Part shown: piece after piece, positions 1 through 9,180 of the stretch
How the letters are laid out: the number at the start of each line of letters is the position of its first letter
How positions within the stretch are numbered: the first letter of the stretch is position 1
Source: Alicyclobacillus sacchari
GTDB taxonomy: Bacteria; Bacillota; Bacilli; Alicyclobacillales; Alicyclobacillaceae
Direction of reading: 5' to 3'
Assembly: GCF_004366795.1 (NCBI RefSeq)
Contig: NZ_SORF01000005.1
Location: forward strand, 175,086-239,085
Length of the DNA stretch: 64,000 bases
The notes under the pieces: generated by a model
What the model saw: only the letters and a program-made list of their open reading frames with translations
Told to the model about the DNA's origin: nothing
Database searches by the model: none
Program-made: the position numbers and the translations under genes

Positions 1-1037
1 ATGTATTCATCCGGATCCATGCCATCCGGTATCCGCAACACGAGTGGCGATATGCCGACTCCTTCCAGAATGTCGATTGCCCGCACGGTCGCCTTGCGTC
101 CCGCCTGATCTCCATCGTATGCGATCACGACTTTGTCACAGTCCGTCTTGAGCAGATGCGCCTGCTCCTCAGTCAATGACGTCCCCAAGGTCGCCACGCC
201 GTGTTCAATGCCCGCCTGCCGTACCGCGATGACATCCATGTAACCTTCAAGTAACAGCGCTTGCTTCTCTTTGCGGATGGCCTTTCGCGCAACGTGGTAT
301 TGAAACAACAACTGACTCTTGTGGAACAGCTCATACTCAGGCGAGTTGAGGTACTTAGGCTTCACGCCCGCATCCATGGCTCGCCCGCCAAAGGCCACAA
401 CCTGCCCCTTGCGATCCGCGATTGGGATCATGACGCGCCCACGAAAACGATCCGAGACCACCGATCCAAGCTCGATGGCCAGCCCGCATTCGACTAACTC
501 CGATTCCGTGAAACCCTTTCGCTTCAAAAATGGAACAAGAACGTTGCCTGGCTTGGGCGAAAAACCCAATTGATACAACGCGATGGTCGTTCGTGAAATT
601 CCTCGCGAAAGCAAGTAATTCAGGGCTTGCACACCAGCATCTGTATTCATTAGAATGTGGTTGAACACTTTTGCAGCCAGAGCATGTGCTTCGCGAAAGC
701 GCTCCAACTTTGGATTCGATGTGATGTGCCTAACGCCAAAATTTGCGGGCAAAGCGATGCCTTGCCGCTCAGCGAGATATGCAACAGCTTCAGCAAACGG
801 CAATCCCTCGATATCCATAATGAAGCGAAATACGGTACCACCGGCTCCGCACCCAAAACAATGATACATTTGTCGTTCCGGTGACACAGAAAATGATGGG
901 GTACGCTCGTTGTGAAACGGACAAAGTCCTGTCAAAGAGCGGCCGTTTTTTCGCAATTGGACGTACTCACTGACCACTTCTACGATATCAACCTGTTGAC
1001 GCAGCGACTCTAGGAACGAATCGGGTACGTTCACCAC
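1..1037 (-). CDS. dnaG: DNA primase DnaG (partial, C-terminus beyond window)
   Basis: Primase makes RNA primers for replication. About 345 residues are visible and the frame runs off the left edge. The N-terminal CHC2 zinc-binding domain is clear: C39, H42, C60 and C63, with the motif CPFHNERTPSF between the two pairs. The TOPRIM catalytic region follows, including LLLEGYMDV with its glutamate at roughly residue 265. The start is GTG at 1037 (a second GTG follows at 1034), preceded by GGGGGTG; a TAA lies further upstream in frame with no ATG between. In Bacillus dnaG is followed by the main sigma factor gene, which would be outside this window. Confidence 0.97.
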   Translation of the reverse strand, partial: MVNVPDSFLESLRQQVDIVEVVSEYVQLRKNGRSLTGLCPFHNERTPSFSVSPERQMYHCFGCGAGGTVFRFIMDIEGLPFAEAVAYLAERQGIALPANFGVRHITSNPKLERFREAHALAAKVFNHILMNTDAGVQALNYLLSRGISRTTIALYQLGFSPKPGNVLVPFLKRKGFTESELVECGLAIELGSVVSDRFRGRVMIPIADRKGQVVAFGGRAMDAGVKPKYLNSPEYELFHKSQLLFQYHVARKAIRKEKQALLLEGYMDVIAVRQAGIEHGVATLGTSLTEEQAHLLKTDCDKVVIAYDGDQAGRKATVRAIDILEGVGISPLVLRIPDGMDPDEY

Positions 1038-1340
1038 GGCACCCCCAATTCGGTGCGACTGGAATTCAGTACGTCGAATGTTCCTTGCCTTTCGGCTTAT
1101 ATACAGTTATTCTACAAAGTAAGACACTTTCCTCCTATCTGATCAAAGTTTATCGTTTCCAAGCTGGGTAAAGGCAGGACACCTCTTCACGACGCGACGA
1201 ACGACCGTGTCCGTTCGCGTTCAAGACAAACCTAGTATCGACGCATTGAGACAAATTTATCCTCTTCGATGTCCCGCAATCAGTGTATGGTTTGACAAAT
1301 CCACTTATGTGTGCAATGTGGCCGAATTTCACTTTTGTTA
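1038..1340. other. Intergenic region between recO and dnaG, no gene seen
   Basis: About 300 bases. No credible coding frame or RNA gene was found. On the minus strand AGGAGG near 1130-1135 precedes a seven-codon GTG-TAA frame ending about 80 bases before dnaG. It may be a relic or a leader peptide. I could not identify a good sigma-A promoter, although an AT-rich patch (TATATA) lies around 1100. Bacillus often has glyQS and a PEP-synthase regulator near this position; neither is present. Confidence 0.5.
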
Positions 1341-2108
1341 TCAATCCAATCGTAAAGATCGTATGATTTGGTCCAGTACGTCTTTTGCCTTGCCATGCAG
1401 ACCTGCGAACTCGCGCAATTGATGTGAGAGAATGGCGTCGAGTGAACGTCTCGTCGGTGGTGAAACTTGAATCCGCCCCAAACGTCGTACGTCCACTTCC
1501 GTAAACGCGGTCAGCAAACGCCCAGTTCGCTCCGGAACGACGAATTCTGCAGATCTGTCCACATCGCGTCGACAGGGACCACAGACGAGCCCTCCCTCGG
1601 TCATGTGATAGGCCGCTGGCGGGACGAGCGGTCCCATGCAGCGAATGCATCTCTCCCAATTTGGACTGGCGCCTAGCCAACTGCAAATTTTTGCTTCGTA
1701 TACGCGTGCCAGGAGATCGGGCGGCGTCTCGTCACGCAACTCCAGTGCATCGAGCACAGCTGAGAATTGGGTAAACATTGCCTTAGGCGCATGCGGGCGC
1801 TCCGGTGTGGACACAAGAGCGAGATCGCAAAAATAGGCGGCATACGCCGCCGCTTCGATATCCTCGTGCAGCCGTCGGCGGCTCGCCGTCAGCTGCACTT
1901 GCCGAATATCCCCCATCCCGTGACCCTGATATAGGAAATAAGTTCCCTGTGCACACAAGCGCGTTCCGGCCGCCAAACGACTCTGCGGTTTGAGCGCGCC
2001 TTTGGCCATCGCCGATACGAGACCGGACGGAGTCAAGAGCGTGACGATGGCACTATGTTCCCCGTAGCGAACCGTTTTGACGACCACCGCGTCCGTGTTG
2101 TACAGCAA
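1341..2108 (-). CDS. recO: DNA repair protein RecO
   Basis: Recombination mediator that helps load RecA on SSB-coated DNA. The 255-residue product has the family start (LYNTDAVVVKTVRYGEHSA), an N-terminal OB fold, and a CxxC-CxxC zinc module (CIRC and CGPC) around residues 150-175. The start is TTG at 2108 with GGAG five bases upstream. The open frame extends to 2276, but the extension overlaps yqzL and does not resemble RecO. It lies 26 bases after yqzL in the era-yqzL-recO order known from Bacillus. Confidence 0.95.
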   Translation of the reverse strand: MLYNTDAVVVKTVRYGEHSAIVTLLTPSGLVSAMAKGALKPQSRLAAGTRLCAQGTYFLYQGHGMGDIRQVQLTASRRRLHEDIEAAAYAAYFCDLALVSTPERPHAPKAMFTQFSAVLDALELRDETPPDLLARVYEAKICSWLGASPNWERCIRCMGPLVPPAAYHMTEGGLVCGPCRRDVDRSAEFVVPERTGRLLTAFTEVDVRRLGRIQVSPPTRRSLDAILSHQLREFAGLHGKAKDVLDQIIRSLRLD

Positions 2109-2134
2109 CGTTTCTCCAACTCCCAAATCGGCTG

Positions 2135-2290
2135 TCAAGATGGAGGGAAATGCGACTCCTCTGCGAGCTCGACGTCGTTCGCCACACGAACGTCGTCGCC
2201 TGTGAGATCCGCCTGCTCGCAGGCGCGGTACAACAAATATGCGTCGATATCGCCTGTGAGCTCGAACATTTGCCACGTGATGTCACGCAA
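2135..2290 (-). CDS. yqzL: YqzL family small protein
   Basis: A 51-residue frame between era and recO, the place YqzL occupies in Bacillus. The translation begins LRDITWQMFELTGDIDAYLL, matching the family pattern of a tryptophan followed by F-x-x-TG-x-I-x-AYLLY. The C-terminal half is acidic. The start is TTG at 2290 with AAAGGAG about nine bases upstream. No biochemical function is established for the family. The surrounding frame was probably missed by length-filtered gene callers. Confidence 0.82.
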   Translation of the reverse strand: MRDITWQMFELTGDIDAYLLYRACEQADLTGDDVRVANDVELAEESHFPPS

Positions 2291-2382
2291 CAGGATCGTC
2301 TCCTTTCAAGCTCTCCTGGGCTGCATTTCCGAACGCCTTTAGTTTTCCGCGCCAACGGCCTGCTATACCCTGCCGAACTGTA

Positions 2383-3276
2383 TCACACATCCTGGTCAAA
2401 GCCGAATTGGCGCAGTAGCGCCGGGCGGTTGCGCCAATCTCGTTTGACCTTAACCCATAGCTCAAGATAAATCCGATTCCCCAACAGACCTTCGAGTTCT
2501 CGTCTGGCCATTTCACCCACGCGCTTCAACATCTGACCTTGTTTTCCAATCAAAATGCCCTTTTGACTATCCCGTTCCGTGTAGATGGTCGCATGCACAT
2601 GCAGCGTATCGGACGCCCGCCGCTCCATGTGTTCAATCGCGACCATGACCGAGTGTGGCACTTCCTCGCGCGTCAACATCAGCACCTTTTCGCGGACGAT
2701 CTCGCTGATGATGAAGCTCTCCGGATAATCCGTGACCATATCGTCCGGGTAGTATTTGGGACCCTCCGGCAAGCGCGCTTCGATCAACCTTGCGAGCAAA
2801 TCTGTTTGTTCTTGGCGCAAGGCCGACACTGGCACATACTCATCAAATGACCGCAAAGCTTGAAAAGCCGCGATCCTCTCCAGTATCAGTCCCTTCTCGA
2901 CCGCATCCGTCTTGTTGATCACAAGAAAAACCGGTGTGCGCACGCCTTCCAGCTGCTTGATGATCTCTTGTTCCGCCGGGTGCACGGCAGACGTCACGTC
3001 GACGACAAACAGGATTAAATCGACTTCGCTCAACGTCTGCAGCGCCATATCGACCATCACTTCACCGAGACGGTGATGCGGCGTGTGAACGCCAGGGGTA
3101 TCGATGAAGATCATCTGCGCGGTTTCCGTAGTCAGGACGCCGCGAATCCGATTGCGCGTGGTCTGTGGCCGATTCGACATAATGGCAATCTTCTGGCCGA
3201 CAAGCGCATTTAACAAAGTTGACTTACCGACATTGGGACGCCCTACGATCGCGACAAATCCCGATTTAAACGCCAT
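2383..3276 (-). CDS. era: GTPase Era
   Basis: Essential GTPase that binds the 3' end of 16S rRNA in 30S subunit maturation. The G1 motif GRPNVGKS is at residues 12-19, switch G3 DTPG at 59-62 and G4 NKTD at 121-124. A C-terminal KH domain contains the GKQG loop (approximately residue 240) and the typical WVKVKRDWR end. The start is the second of two ATGs (3276), since GGGGG sits six bases before it and abuts the first (3282). It overlaps the end of dgkA. Length (297 residues) is normal for Era. Confidence 0.97.
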   Translation of the reverse strand: MAFKSGFVAIVGRPNVGKSTLLNALVGQKIAIMSNRPQTTRNRIRGVLTTETAQMIFIDTPGVHTPHHRLGEVMVDMALQTLSEVDLILFVVDVTSAVHPAEQEIIKQLEGVRTPVFLVINKTDAVEKGLILERIAAFQALRSFDEYVPVSALRQEQTDLLARLIEARLPEGPKYYPDDMVTDYPESFIISEIVREKVLMLTREEVPHSVMVAIEHMERRASDTLHVHATIYTERDSQKGILIGKQGQMLKRVGEMARRELEGLLGNRIYLELWVKVKRDWRNRPALLRQFGFDQDV

Positions 3277-3808
3277 GTTCATCCCCCTTTCGCCTGCGTT
3301 TGATCACAGCTTGCTGACGATGCGGCCAACAGCGAAACGTCCACACTACAATTAAGCCGGCGGCAGCCATGCCGGCACCCACAGGATGGCGCCCGGTGAA
3401 CAACCAAAAATGCCACGGCCAGAGGCTCACCACCAACCAAACCGCCAACGCGATGGCGCCGATCGACACGCACGTCACAGCTCCAGACGCGACGTCTTTC
3501 GCCACTCCCGCCACGACATGATGCCGCCACTGTGATGCAATGTCGACAGCCAGTTCAATTGCCGTGTTGAACAACTCGGCGGCAAACACGCACATGGCGA
3601 CAAACATCGTCAAAGCGACATCGCGCAAGGGCGGCCGCAGCACGAGTTCGACTGCGCACAGCAGGGTGAATAGCCAAACGTCGCGTTTGACGTTCTGTTC
3701 GGTGTGAAACGCGTATACTACACCCTGCAAACTATACACGACAGCCCGCGCAAACGGCTGTGCCACTTGCAAGTCCGAGTCGTGGCGGTTCACTTCGCCC
3801 TCGTGCAT
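3266..3808 (-). CDS. dgkA: Diacylglycerol/undecaprenol kinase DgkA, extended
   Basis: Membrane kinase of the DgkA family; Gram-positive members phosphorylate undecaprenol to recycle the cell-wall lipid carrier. The active-site signature ELFNTAIELAVD is present, preceded by helical membrane segments. The gene lies between ybeY and era as in Bacillus. At about 180 residues it is roughly 55 longer than typical Bacillus homologues; the extra part has a further hydrophobic segment (GAGMAAAGLIVVWTF) and a basic tail. The start is uncertain: a TTG at 3832 overlaps the ybeY stop (TTGA), while ATG 3808 has GGGG eight bases upstream and is preferred. Confidence 0.88.
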   Translation of the reverse strand: MHEGEVNRHDSDLQVAQPFARAVVYSLQGVVYAFHTEQNVKRDVWLFTLLCAVELVLRPPLRDVALTMFVAMCVFAAELFNTAIELAVDIASQWRHHVVAGVAKDVASGAVTCVSIGAIALAVWLVVSLWPWHFWLFTGRHPVGAGMAAAGLIVVWTFRCWPHRQQAVIKRRRKGDEHGV

Positions 3809-3828
3809 GTCGATCGCCCCAATCTTTG

Positions 3829-4311
3829 TCAACCGCGCGACAAACCGATGGTCTGCAGGATTTCCTCCTGCAGCCCAAACATTTCGCGTTCATCTTCCGG
3901 ATCAGCGTGATCGTAGCCATTGAGGTGAAGAAAGCCATGCACCAACAGGAACGCCATCTCGCGTTCCAAAGAGTGGCCGTACGATTCGGCCTGCGCTTTA
4001 GCCGTGTCGATACTGACGACGATGTCGCCGAGCACGGGCAACTCGCCCTCGGGCAGCGGCGTTTCTTCGCCTTCGAGCATCGCAAACGAAAGTACGTCGG
4101 TCGGCCTGTCCACCTGTCGGTACGTTCTGTTGAGCTCATGAATAACTTCATCGTCAACGAACAACACCGATACCTCGCCCATGATACCAAGGCGATCCGC
4201 GGCCGCCGTCAAAACCCGTTCCACGAACGACTGCGGATCCTTTCCGGCATCCGACCAAGGCCAATCGACCTCGCATTCGACGCCGATGGCGAGTTGATGT
4301 TCCGCCGTCAT
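3829..4311 (-). CDS. ybeY: Endoribonuclease YbeY (rRNA maturation factor)
   Basis: Zinc-dependent RNase involved in 16S rRNA 3'-end maturation and ribosome quality control. The metal-binding signature HGFLHLNGYDH supplies H125, H129 and H135, followed by the acidic stretch ADPEDEREMF. The 160-residue length is usual. The ATG at 4311 overlaps the pgpH stop as ATGA, so translation is probably coupled. Neighbours phoH, pgpH, dgkA and era are the standard partners in Bacilli. Confidence 0.96.
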   Translation of the reverse strand: MTAEHQLAIGVECEVDWPWSDAGKDPQSFVERVLTAAADRLGIMGEVSVLFVDDEVIHELNRTYRQVDRPTDVLSFAMLEGEETPLPEGELPVLGDIVVSIDTAKAQAESYGHSLEREMAFLLVHGFLHLNGYDHADPEDEREMFGLQEEILQTIGLSRG

Positions 4312-6431
4312 TTGGCCACTTCCTTCCGCAGTTTATCGATATCCGGATATTCAATCCGAGAGTGGTAGATGCCTTTGAGCGTCTTCATGAAGGCGCCGAC
4401 CATCGCGTCGAGATCCTGCAGTGTCAAGTCGCACTCGTCCAACTGCCCATCCTGCAGGCGATCCCGTATGATTTTGCGGATGACGCCCTCCACCCGGTTC
4501 GGCGTAGGACGCGCCATGCTGCGCACTGCCGCTTCCACAGCGTCGCAAATCATAATGATGGCGCACTCACGCGTCTTGGGCTTGGGACCGGGATAGCGAA
4601 AATCGTCCACCTTGACGGTACCGTTCTTATCTTGCTCTTTCGCCTTGTTATAAAAGTACCACAAAATGGTCGTCCCGTGATGAGTGGCACAAATGTCCTG
4701 AATAGGTTTCGGTAGGCCTGCCTGTTTGAGCATCTCAAGACCGTCGCTGACGTGCGACGTAATGATCAAATGGCTCAAACTTGGCGCCACTTTTTCATGC
4801 GGATTGTCTTTCGTCATCTGGTTTTCGACGAAAAACATCGGCCGCTTTGTTTTACCGACGTCATGGTAGTAAGCACCGACCCGGCAAAGCAGCGGATCCG
4901 CCCCGACCAATTCAGCAGCCGCCTCGGCTAAATTGCCAACGATCAAACTGTGGTGGTAGGTTCCAGGCGCTTCCAGCAATACCTTGCGCAACAGTGGATG
5001 ATTCGGGTTGGACAACTCAAGCAATCGAATGGGAGTCAACAACCCAAATGCCGATTCGAAGAACGGCAGAATGCCCATCGCCAGGATCGCCGCAAAAATG
5101 CCATTGAGGGCGGCGAGGCCCACGTGCAGCGACAGCGAGTGTAAATCGGTACTTCGGTTGGCCTGCAACAAATACAGTGCAAGCACAGAGCCGATATTCA
5201 TCAACGACACGAAAAAGCCTGCCCGCATAAACGTCCCGCGACTCGTCACGCGAGCCACGCTGTACGCGCCGACAAGCGAACCGACAAATCCATAGAAGAC
5301 AAAGTCGTAGTTAAAATTCAGGGCTGCGCCCAACAAAAACGAGAAATAGAAGGATGCCACCACCGCCAGAGACGAATCCATCATGACGGTAATCAGCATC
5401 GCACCTAAAGAGATGGGCAATAAATAGGCAATCGAATTCGGGCCGCCGGCCGCGATGATCCATTTCGTCACCGAAATCAAAATCGACATCAGAACAAAAA
5501 CCAAGCCGAGGATGCCAAGCAGTAAATTATCAACCCTCCGCCGCGGCGCCCGCCTTTCGATGTAGGCGGCGAGCATGCCCACGGACAGCGCGACAAACAG
5601 CGCGAATCCAACCGCGATACCGACACTGGGATACGAAGAATACAGCCCGACATCTCGCAATTTGCTGATGACGTCTTGCGTGACGATACCGTTTTTTGCA
5701 ACGATGATATCACCCGCGTGAATCAATACGGGTTGCACAGACAGGGCTGCCTGTTGCCTGGCCGCCGCGGTCGCCTGCGCCTGATAGATCATGTTAGGCT
5801 TGAGAACACTGACTGCAACATTTTGCACAATCAGCGCGTCGTCGTGATCAAGGCCCAGATTGAGATTCAATATCTGTCGGTCGACCAGCAGCGTTGCCTG
5901 CTGCATCGACTCTTGATAAAACGGCGCGTCGAGGATTTCCTCGACAACCCGTTCCGTGTCCCGCTCCAGAACCGTCATCTCTGCCGGCGTATGCGTGAGT
6001 AAACGCACTAACGTCGCCTGGCTCACTCCAGCTGGGGCAGCGTTGCGCAATTGTTTGAGCTTGTCCGCGTCGGAGAGCGACGAGTCCGATACGGCCTGCA
6101 TCGCCGCTGCAAATAGAATATCGACACGGTTGACCGCCTGCGTCAAAACTGCGGGAGATTGCGCATACTGCTTGGGAACTTTGCTCTCCGCCGCTTCCTT
6201 CTCAGCTTCCGTTGCCGCCGTATCCACGGTCGTCGTCGGCGAGACGATGGTTGTTGGACTCGTCTGTCCGACGGTGAAATGGTATCGAGGCGGCAAAATG
6301 CTGCCGACGAGAATCGCAAACATGGCGAGACCGAGTCCGATGTATATCCATGTGCGGATCCGGTGGTTCTGCCGGAACTTTTCATCGTCGAGAAACTGGC
6401 GAATGGCCTGTCCCCATCCTGAAAAGACCAT
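4308..6431 (-). CDS. pgpH: Membrane HD-domain phosphodiesterase PgpH (7TMR-HD family, c-di-AMP)
   Basis: A 707-residue membrane protein of the 7TMR-HD family; Listeria PgpH hydrolyses cyclic di-AMP. Residues 30-50 form the first membrane helix, followed by a large extracytoplasmic 7TMR-HDED domain up to about residue 270. A cluster of hydrophobic helices lies at about 275-460, and a cytoplasmic HD domain with HHSLIVGNLAEAA, YYHDVGK and the later ATHHGTT motif completes it. The start at 6431 has AGGAG eight bases upstream. It is co-directional with phoH and overlaps ybeY by four bases. Substrate assignment is by family, not by direct evidence. Confidence 0.93.
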   Translation of the reverse strand: MVFSGWGQAIRQFLDDEKFRQNHRIRTWIYIGLGLAMFAILVGSILPPRYHFTVGQTSPTTIVSPTTTVDTAATEAEKEAAESKVPKQYAQSPAVLTQAVNRVDILFAAAMQAVSDSSLSDADKLKQLRNAAPAGVSQATLVRLLTHTPAEMTVLERDTERVVEEILDAPFYQESMQQATLLVDRQILNLNLGLDHDDALIVQNVAVSVLKPNMIYQAQATAAARQQAALSVQPVLIHAGDIIVAKNGIVTQDVISKLRDVGLYSSYPSVGIAVGFALFVALSVGMLAAYIERRAPRRRVDNLLLGILGLVFVLMSILISVTKWIIAAGGPNSIAYLLPISLGAMLITVMMDSSLAVVASFYFSFLLGAALNFNYDFVFYGFVGSLVGAYSVARVTSRGTFMRAGFFVSLMNIGSVLALYLLQANRSTDLHSLSLHVGLAALNGIFAAILAMGILPFFESAFGLLTPIRLLELSNPNHPLLRKVLLEAPGTYHHSLIVGNLAEAAAELVGADPLLCRVGAYYHDVGKTKRPMFFVENQMTKDNPHEKVAPSLSHLIITSHVSDGLEMLKQAGLPKPIQDICATHHGTTILWYFYNKAKEQDKNGTVKVDDFRYPGPKPKTRECAIIMICDAVEAAVRSMARPTPNRVEGVIRKIIRDRLQDGQLDECDLTLQDLDAMVGAFMKTLKGIYHSRIEYPDIDKLRKEVAK

Positions 6432-6492
6432 ACCATGTGCTCCTTAGATGTGAACTATCGCGGCAGGTTGCTGCCGCCGGGTACACGGCGGC

Positions 6493-7464
6493 TCAGCTAT
6501 TCGCGCTCTGGAGGGCGGCGTACGCATCGATGATCTTTTGTACAAGATGATGACGTACGACGTCGCTTGCCGAAAACGTGTGAAACGCGATGCCTGAAAT
6601 ACCTGTCAGCACTTGCTGGGCATGCAATAACCCCGACTGCTTGCCGACAGGTAAGTCGACCTGCGTGACGTCCCCTGTAATCACCATCTTCGAATGAAAG
6701 CCCAGCCGCGTCAAGAACATCTTCATCTGCTCGACGGTTGTGTTCTGTGCCTCATCGAGAATGACATAACTGTCTTCCAGTGTCCGTCCGCGCATGTAGG
6801 CGAGCGGGGCGATCTCGATATTGCCGCGCTCCAGCGCACGCTGCACCTGTTCCATACCGTAAATGTCGTACAGTGCATCATAGAGCGGGCGCAGGTACGG
6901 ATCGACCTTTTCCTGCAGGTCTCCTGGAAGAAAGCCCAGTTTTTCGCCCGCTTCGACAGCCGGACGAGTGAGAACAATGCGTTTTACTTCCCCTCGTTTA
7001 AGCGCCATGACAGCCATGGCCACCGCCAGGTACGTCTTACCCGTCCCCGCGGGGCCCACGCCAAAGACGATGTCGTTCTTCTGGATGGCATCGATGTAGC
7101 GGCGTTGACCCAAGGTCTTGACGCGAATGGCCTTGCCTTTGAATGTGACACCAATCTCCGTGGTATACACGTCGACAACACTGTCCAGTTCATCGGCGTT
7201 TGCCATTTGAATGATATATCGATAATCTGCTTCACCCAGCTGCATACCGTGGCGCACAAGCGTCGTCACTGTACTGCAAATCGCCTGCAAGCGCGCAACT
7301 TCATCGTCCGCACCCGCAAACGCAACCTCCGTTCCACGCGCGATAACCTTCGCCGAAGACGCCTGACTGAGCAGGTGGATGAGCAGGTCGTTCGGCCCGA
7401 GTACTTTTACCGCCTCTTCATTCGTCGCAAATACCCACTTCTTCGTCGCTGTCTGCTCGGTCAA
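6493..7464 (-). CDS. phoH: PhoH-like ATPase
   Basis: Predicted cytoplasmic ATPase of the PhoH family, associated with RNA metabolism in many bacteria, though the precise role is unsettled. A short N-terminal nucleic-acid-binding-like region (about 1-100) precedes the P-loop GPAGTGKT near residues 137-144. Walker B (VILDEAQN) is at about residue 235. The 323-residue start is TTG at 7464 (TTG ACC GAG CAG). Its ribosome-binding site is a loose G-rich run 15-20 bases upstream, so the start is less secure than the gene. It sits 20 bases after yqfD. Confidence 0.94.
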   Translation of the reverse strand: MTEQTATKKWVFATNEEAVKVLGPNDLLIHLLSQASSAKVIARGTEVAFAGADDEVARLQAICSTVTTLVRHGMQLGEADYRYIIQMANADELDSVVDVYTTEIGVTFKGKAIRVKTLGQRRYIDAIQKNDIVFGVGPAGTGKTYLAVAMAVMALKRGEVKRIVLTRPAVEAGEKLGFLPGDLQEKVDPYLRPLYDALYDIYGMEQVQRALERGNIEIAPLAYMRGRTLEDSYVILDEAQNTTVEQMKMFLTRLGFHSKMVITGDVTQVDLPVGKQSGLLHAQQVLTGISGIAFHTFSASDVVRHHLVQKIIDAYAALQSANS

Positions 7465-7484
7465 CCGTCAACCAACCCCCGTCT

Positions 7485-8705
7485 TCAGCCTTGCGTTTGC
7501 GATGTGTTGTTGCCCGCTTCCGGCGCTGGCGCAGGAATCGGCGCCGGCGCACCAATGTCCTGTTCGACCCGTGTCAATATGGTCTCGTATAGAGTACCAC
7601 GCTCGACTCGTTCGTGTAAAACGGACTGCCCCAAGACGTGGCTGTCGCCGCCAGCTTGCGTCGCCACGTCGCGTTCCGCTGTGAGAAGCGCCTGTCGCTT
7701 CGCAGCTGCCACCGACTGAACGACTGCCGATGGCGATGCCTCATACAGCGTTGCGCGCTGCCACTGTATCGGTAACACAAACTGCCCGATGTGCCACTCC
7801 GTTCCCTCGTCACGCTCGTAAACGGCCGTGAACTGAGGTTCTTTAAAGCCCCACACGCGCAAGCGCAAGGAGCCTACGCACAGATAGTCGCGGGTCGTGG
7901 TTTCCCCCGTCAACCCCTGCTGGATCATCGTGAGCGGAATCGTGACGTTCGATGTATACCAAACTTCACCCAACACTTTCCCGGACGCTGGCACATTGGG
8001 CTCGCCTTCGGCCAGAACGCCTGAAATCAGCACTTGGCCTGGACGCACAAATTGGTTGGGCTTGACGATGGGCCGGCCACGCGTAGCCTGCACGTTAAGA
8101 ATGACGGCCGGACGCGTGGCGACGACGTTGTGTGGCTCTTCCGCAGCGGCCCGCGAGCCTGCGATCTTCGGAATCGCGCGGATTGTCGTGACCGACCCAG
8201 TTGTTTGCACGCCGATCCAAACAAAGTTGCTTGCGTGCTTGAGCATTTCTTCGGCAAGGACAGCGGGTTCGGCGAGGCGCGATCGCCATTGCCCCACATA
8301 TACTCCAGCGTCGTGCGCGGCGGATCGCAATTCGGCCACACCATCCTCATCCGCAGCCCCTTGGATATCGATCCGCCAAATGACAGACGACATGGCGTAC
8401 ATCGCACAGACAAAGACCATGGCGCCAAGCGCGAACGCCTTGCGCCGCCATAGCCGCCGACGCCAGAAAGGTGCACCGTGGCGGGCCTCAATGCGAAACT
8501 TGACGCGGTGCTGTCGGCAAACCTGGTACACGGTCGGAAAAGCGCGCAAGCTCACCGTGACGACGGCGTGATCGCGCCGGACCCGCACGTCGCGTAACGT
8601 GATCCCGCGCCGCTGCAGGTCTGCGATACAGCGGCTGATCTCAACGCCGCGCAACGCGAGTGTCAGCGAGCCGTACCAAACCCACTGAATCGGCGTCTCG
8701 CTCAT
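7485..8705 (-). CDS. yqfD: Sporulation protein YqfD
   Basis: Stage IV sporulation protein of the YqfD family; mutants of homologues affect spore formation, but the molecular role is not known. The 406-residue protein has an N-terminal cytoplasmic region (about 1-85), one membrane segment (AFALGAMVFVCAMYAMSSVI, about 90-110) and a long extracytoplasmic part rich in beta structure. A Pro/Ala tail (PAPIPAPAPE) ends it. The ATG overlaps the yqfC stop as ATGA. It pairs with yqfC, the usual arrangement in spore formers, and is probably under mother-cell control (inference). Confidence 0.92.
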   Translation of the reverse strand: MSETPIQWVWYGSLTLALRGVEISRCIADLQRRGITLRDVRVRRDHAVVTVSLRAFPTVYQVCRQHRVKFRIEARHGAPFWRRRLWRRKAFALGAMVFVCAMYAMSSVIWRIDIQGAADEDGVAELRSAAHDAGVYVGQWRSRLAEPAVLAEEMLKHASNFVWIGVQTTGSVTTIRAIPKIAGSRAAAEEPHNVVATRPAVILNVQATRGRPIVKPNQFVRPGQVLISGVLAEGEPNVPASGKVLGEVWYTSNVTIPLTMIQQGLTGETTTRDYLCVGSLRLRVWGFKEPQFTAVYERDEGTEWHIGQFVLPIQWQRATLYEASPSAVVQSVAAAKRQALLTAERDVATQAGGDSHVLGQSVLHERVERGTLYETILTRVEQDIGAPAPIPAPAPEAGNNTSQTQG

Positions 8706-8998
8706 AAACTCGCGCCCCCTTGCGACTGATACTCAATCTGGGCGACGCGCCCCGTAACATGAATCTCGTGCTCTGTGACTAACGTCACCTCAAATGCCTG
8801 ACCGCGCACCCACAGCGTTTGACCGCCGAGATCGACCGCGATGCACGAATCGCCCACTTCGATCAGCCCATCCGCACCTTCGACGATTACCTGCGATCCG
8901 CCGATGCATGTGACGCGCGGCACGTTCAGCAGCGCGTCGGCAGGCAGGTTCAGCACCTCACTGGCGCGCTTGCGAATCCGCGTCTTCCATCCTGGCAT
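8702..8998 (-). CDS. yqfC: Sporulation protein YqfC
   Basis: A 98-residue YqfC-family protein encoded immediately upstream of yqfD with a four-base overlap. The start at 8998 has a strong GGGGAGGAG site six bases upstream; the longer frame to 9184 runs through the yqeY terminator and is not credible. The conserved central pattern (LPADALLNVPRVTCIGGSQV) is visible. YqfC is a sigma-E-regulated sporulation protein in Bacillus. The terminator just upstream means this gene starts a separate transcription unit here. A possible promoter (CATAGTCA around 9015-9025) is too weak to call. Confidence 0.9.
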   Translation of the reverse strand: MPGWKTRIRKRASEVLNLPADALLNVPRVTCIGGSQVIVEGADGLIEVGDSCIAVDLGGQTLWVRGQAFEVTLVTEHEIHVTGRVAQIEYQSQGGASL

Positions 8999-9086
8999 GG
9001 CCAACTCCTCCCCTTGCATGACTATGCTCGTCTTGGGTCGGCTAACACCTGGATGTGCGAGCTTCGTCCACCACTGGACGCCAACG

Positions 9087-9132
9087 AAAAAAAACAATCG
9101 CCCGAACGGCAGATACCCGCCATTCGAGCGAT
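9087..9132 (-). terminator. Rho-independent terminator after yqeY
   Basis: On the minus strand a 14-base arm (9132-9119) pairs with 9110-9097, with one or two mismatches and a GC-rich core. It is followed by TG and then eight consecutive T (9094-9087). It lies 50 bases after the yqeY stop and before yqfC, separating the rpsU-yqeY unit from the yqfC operon. Confidence 0.9.
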
Positions 9133-9180
9133 CTCTCACGTCTGTTTCATTTTTGTACAGGCAAACAACCGAGTGTCCGA

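Noticed and set aside
2053..2355. 100-codon minus-strand frame at the era-recO junction
   Set aside because: The yqzL frame in the same region matches a known family and has a ribosome-binding site; the longer frame is basic and unlike any family.
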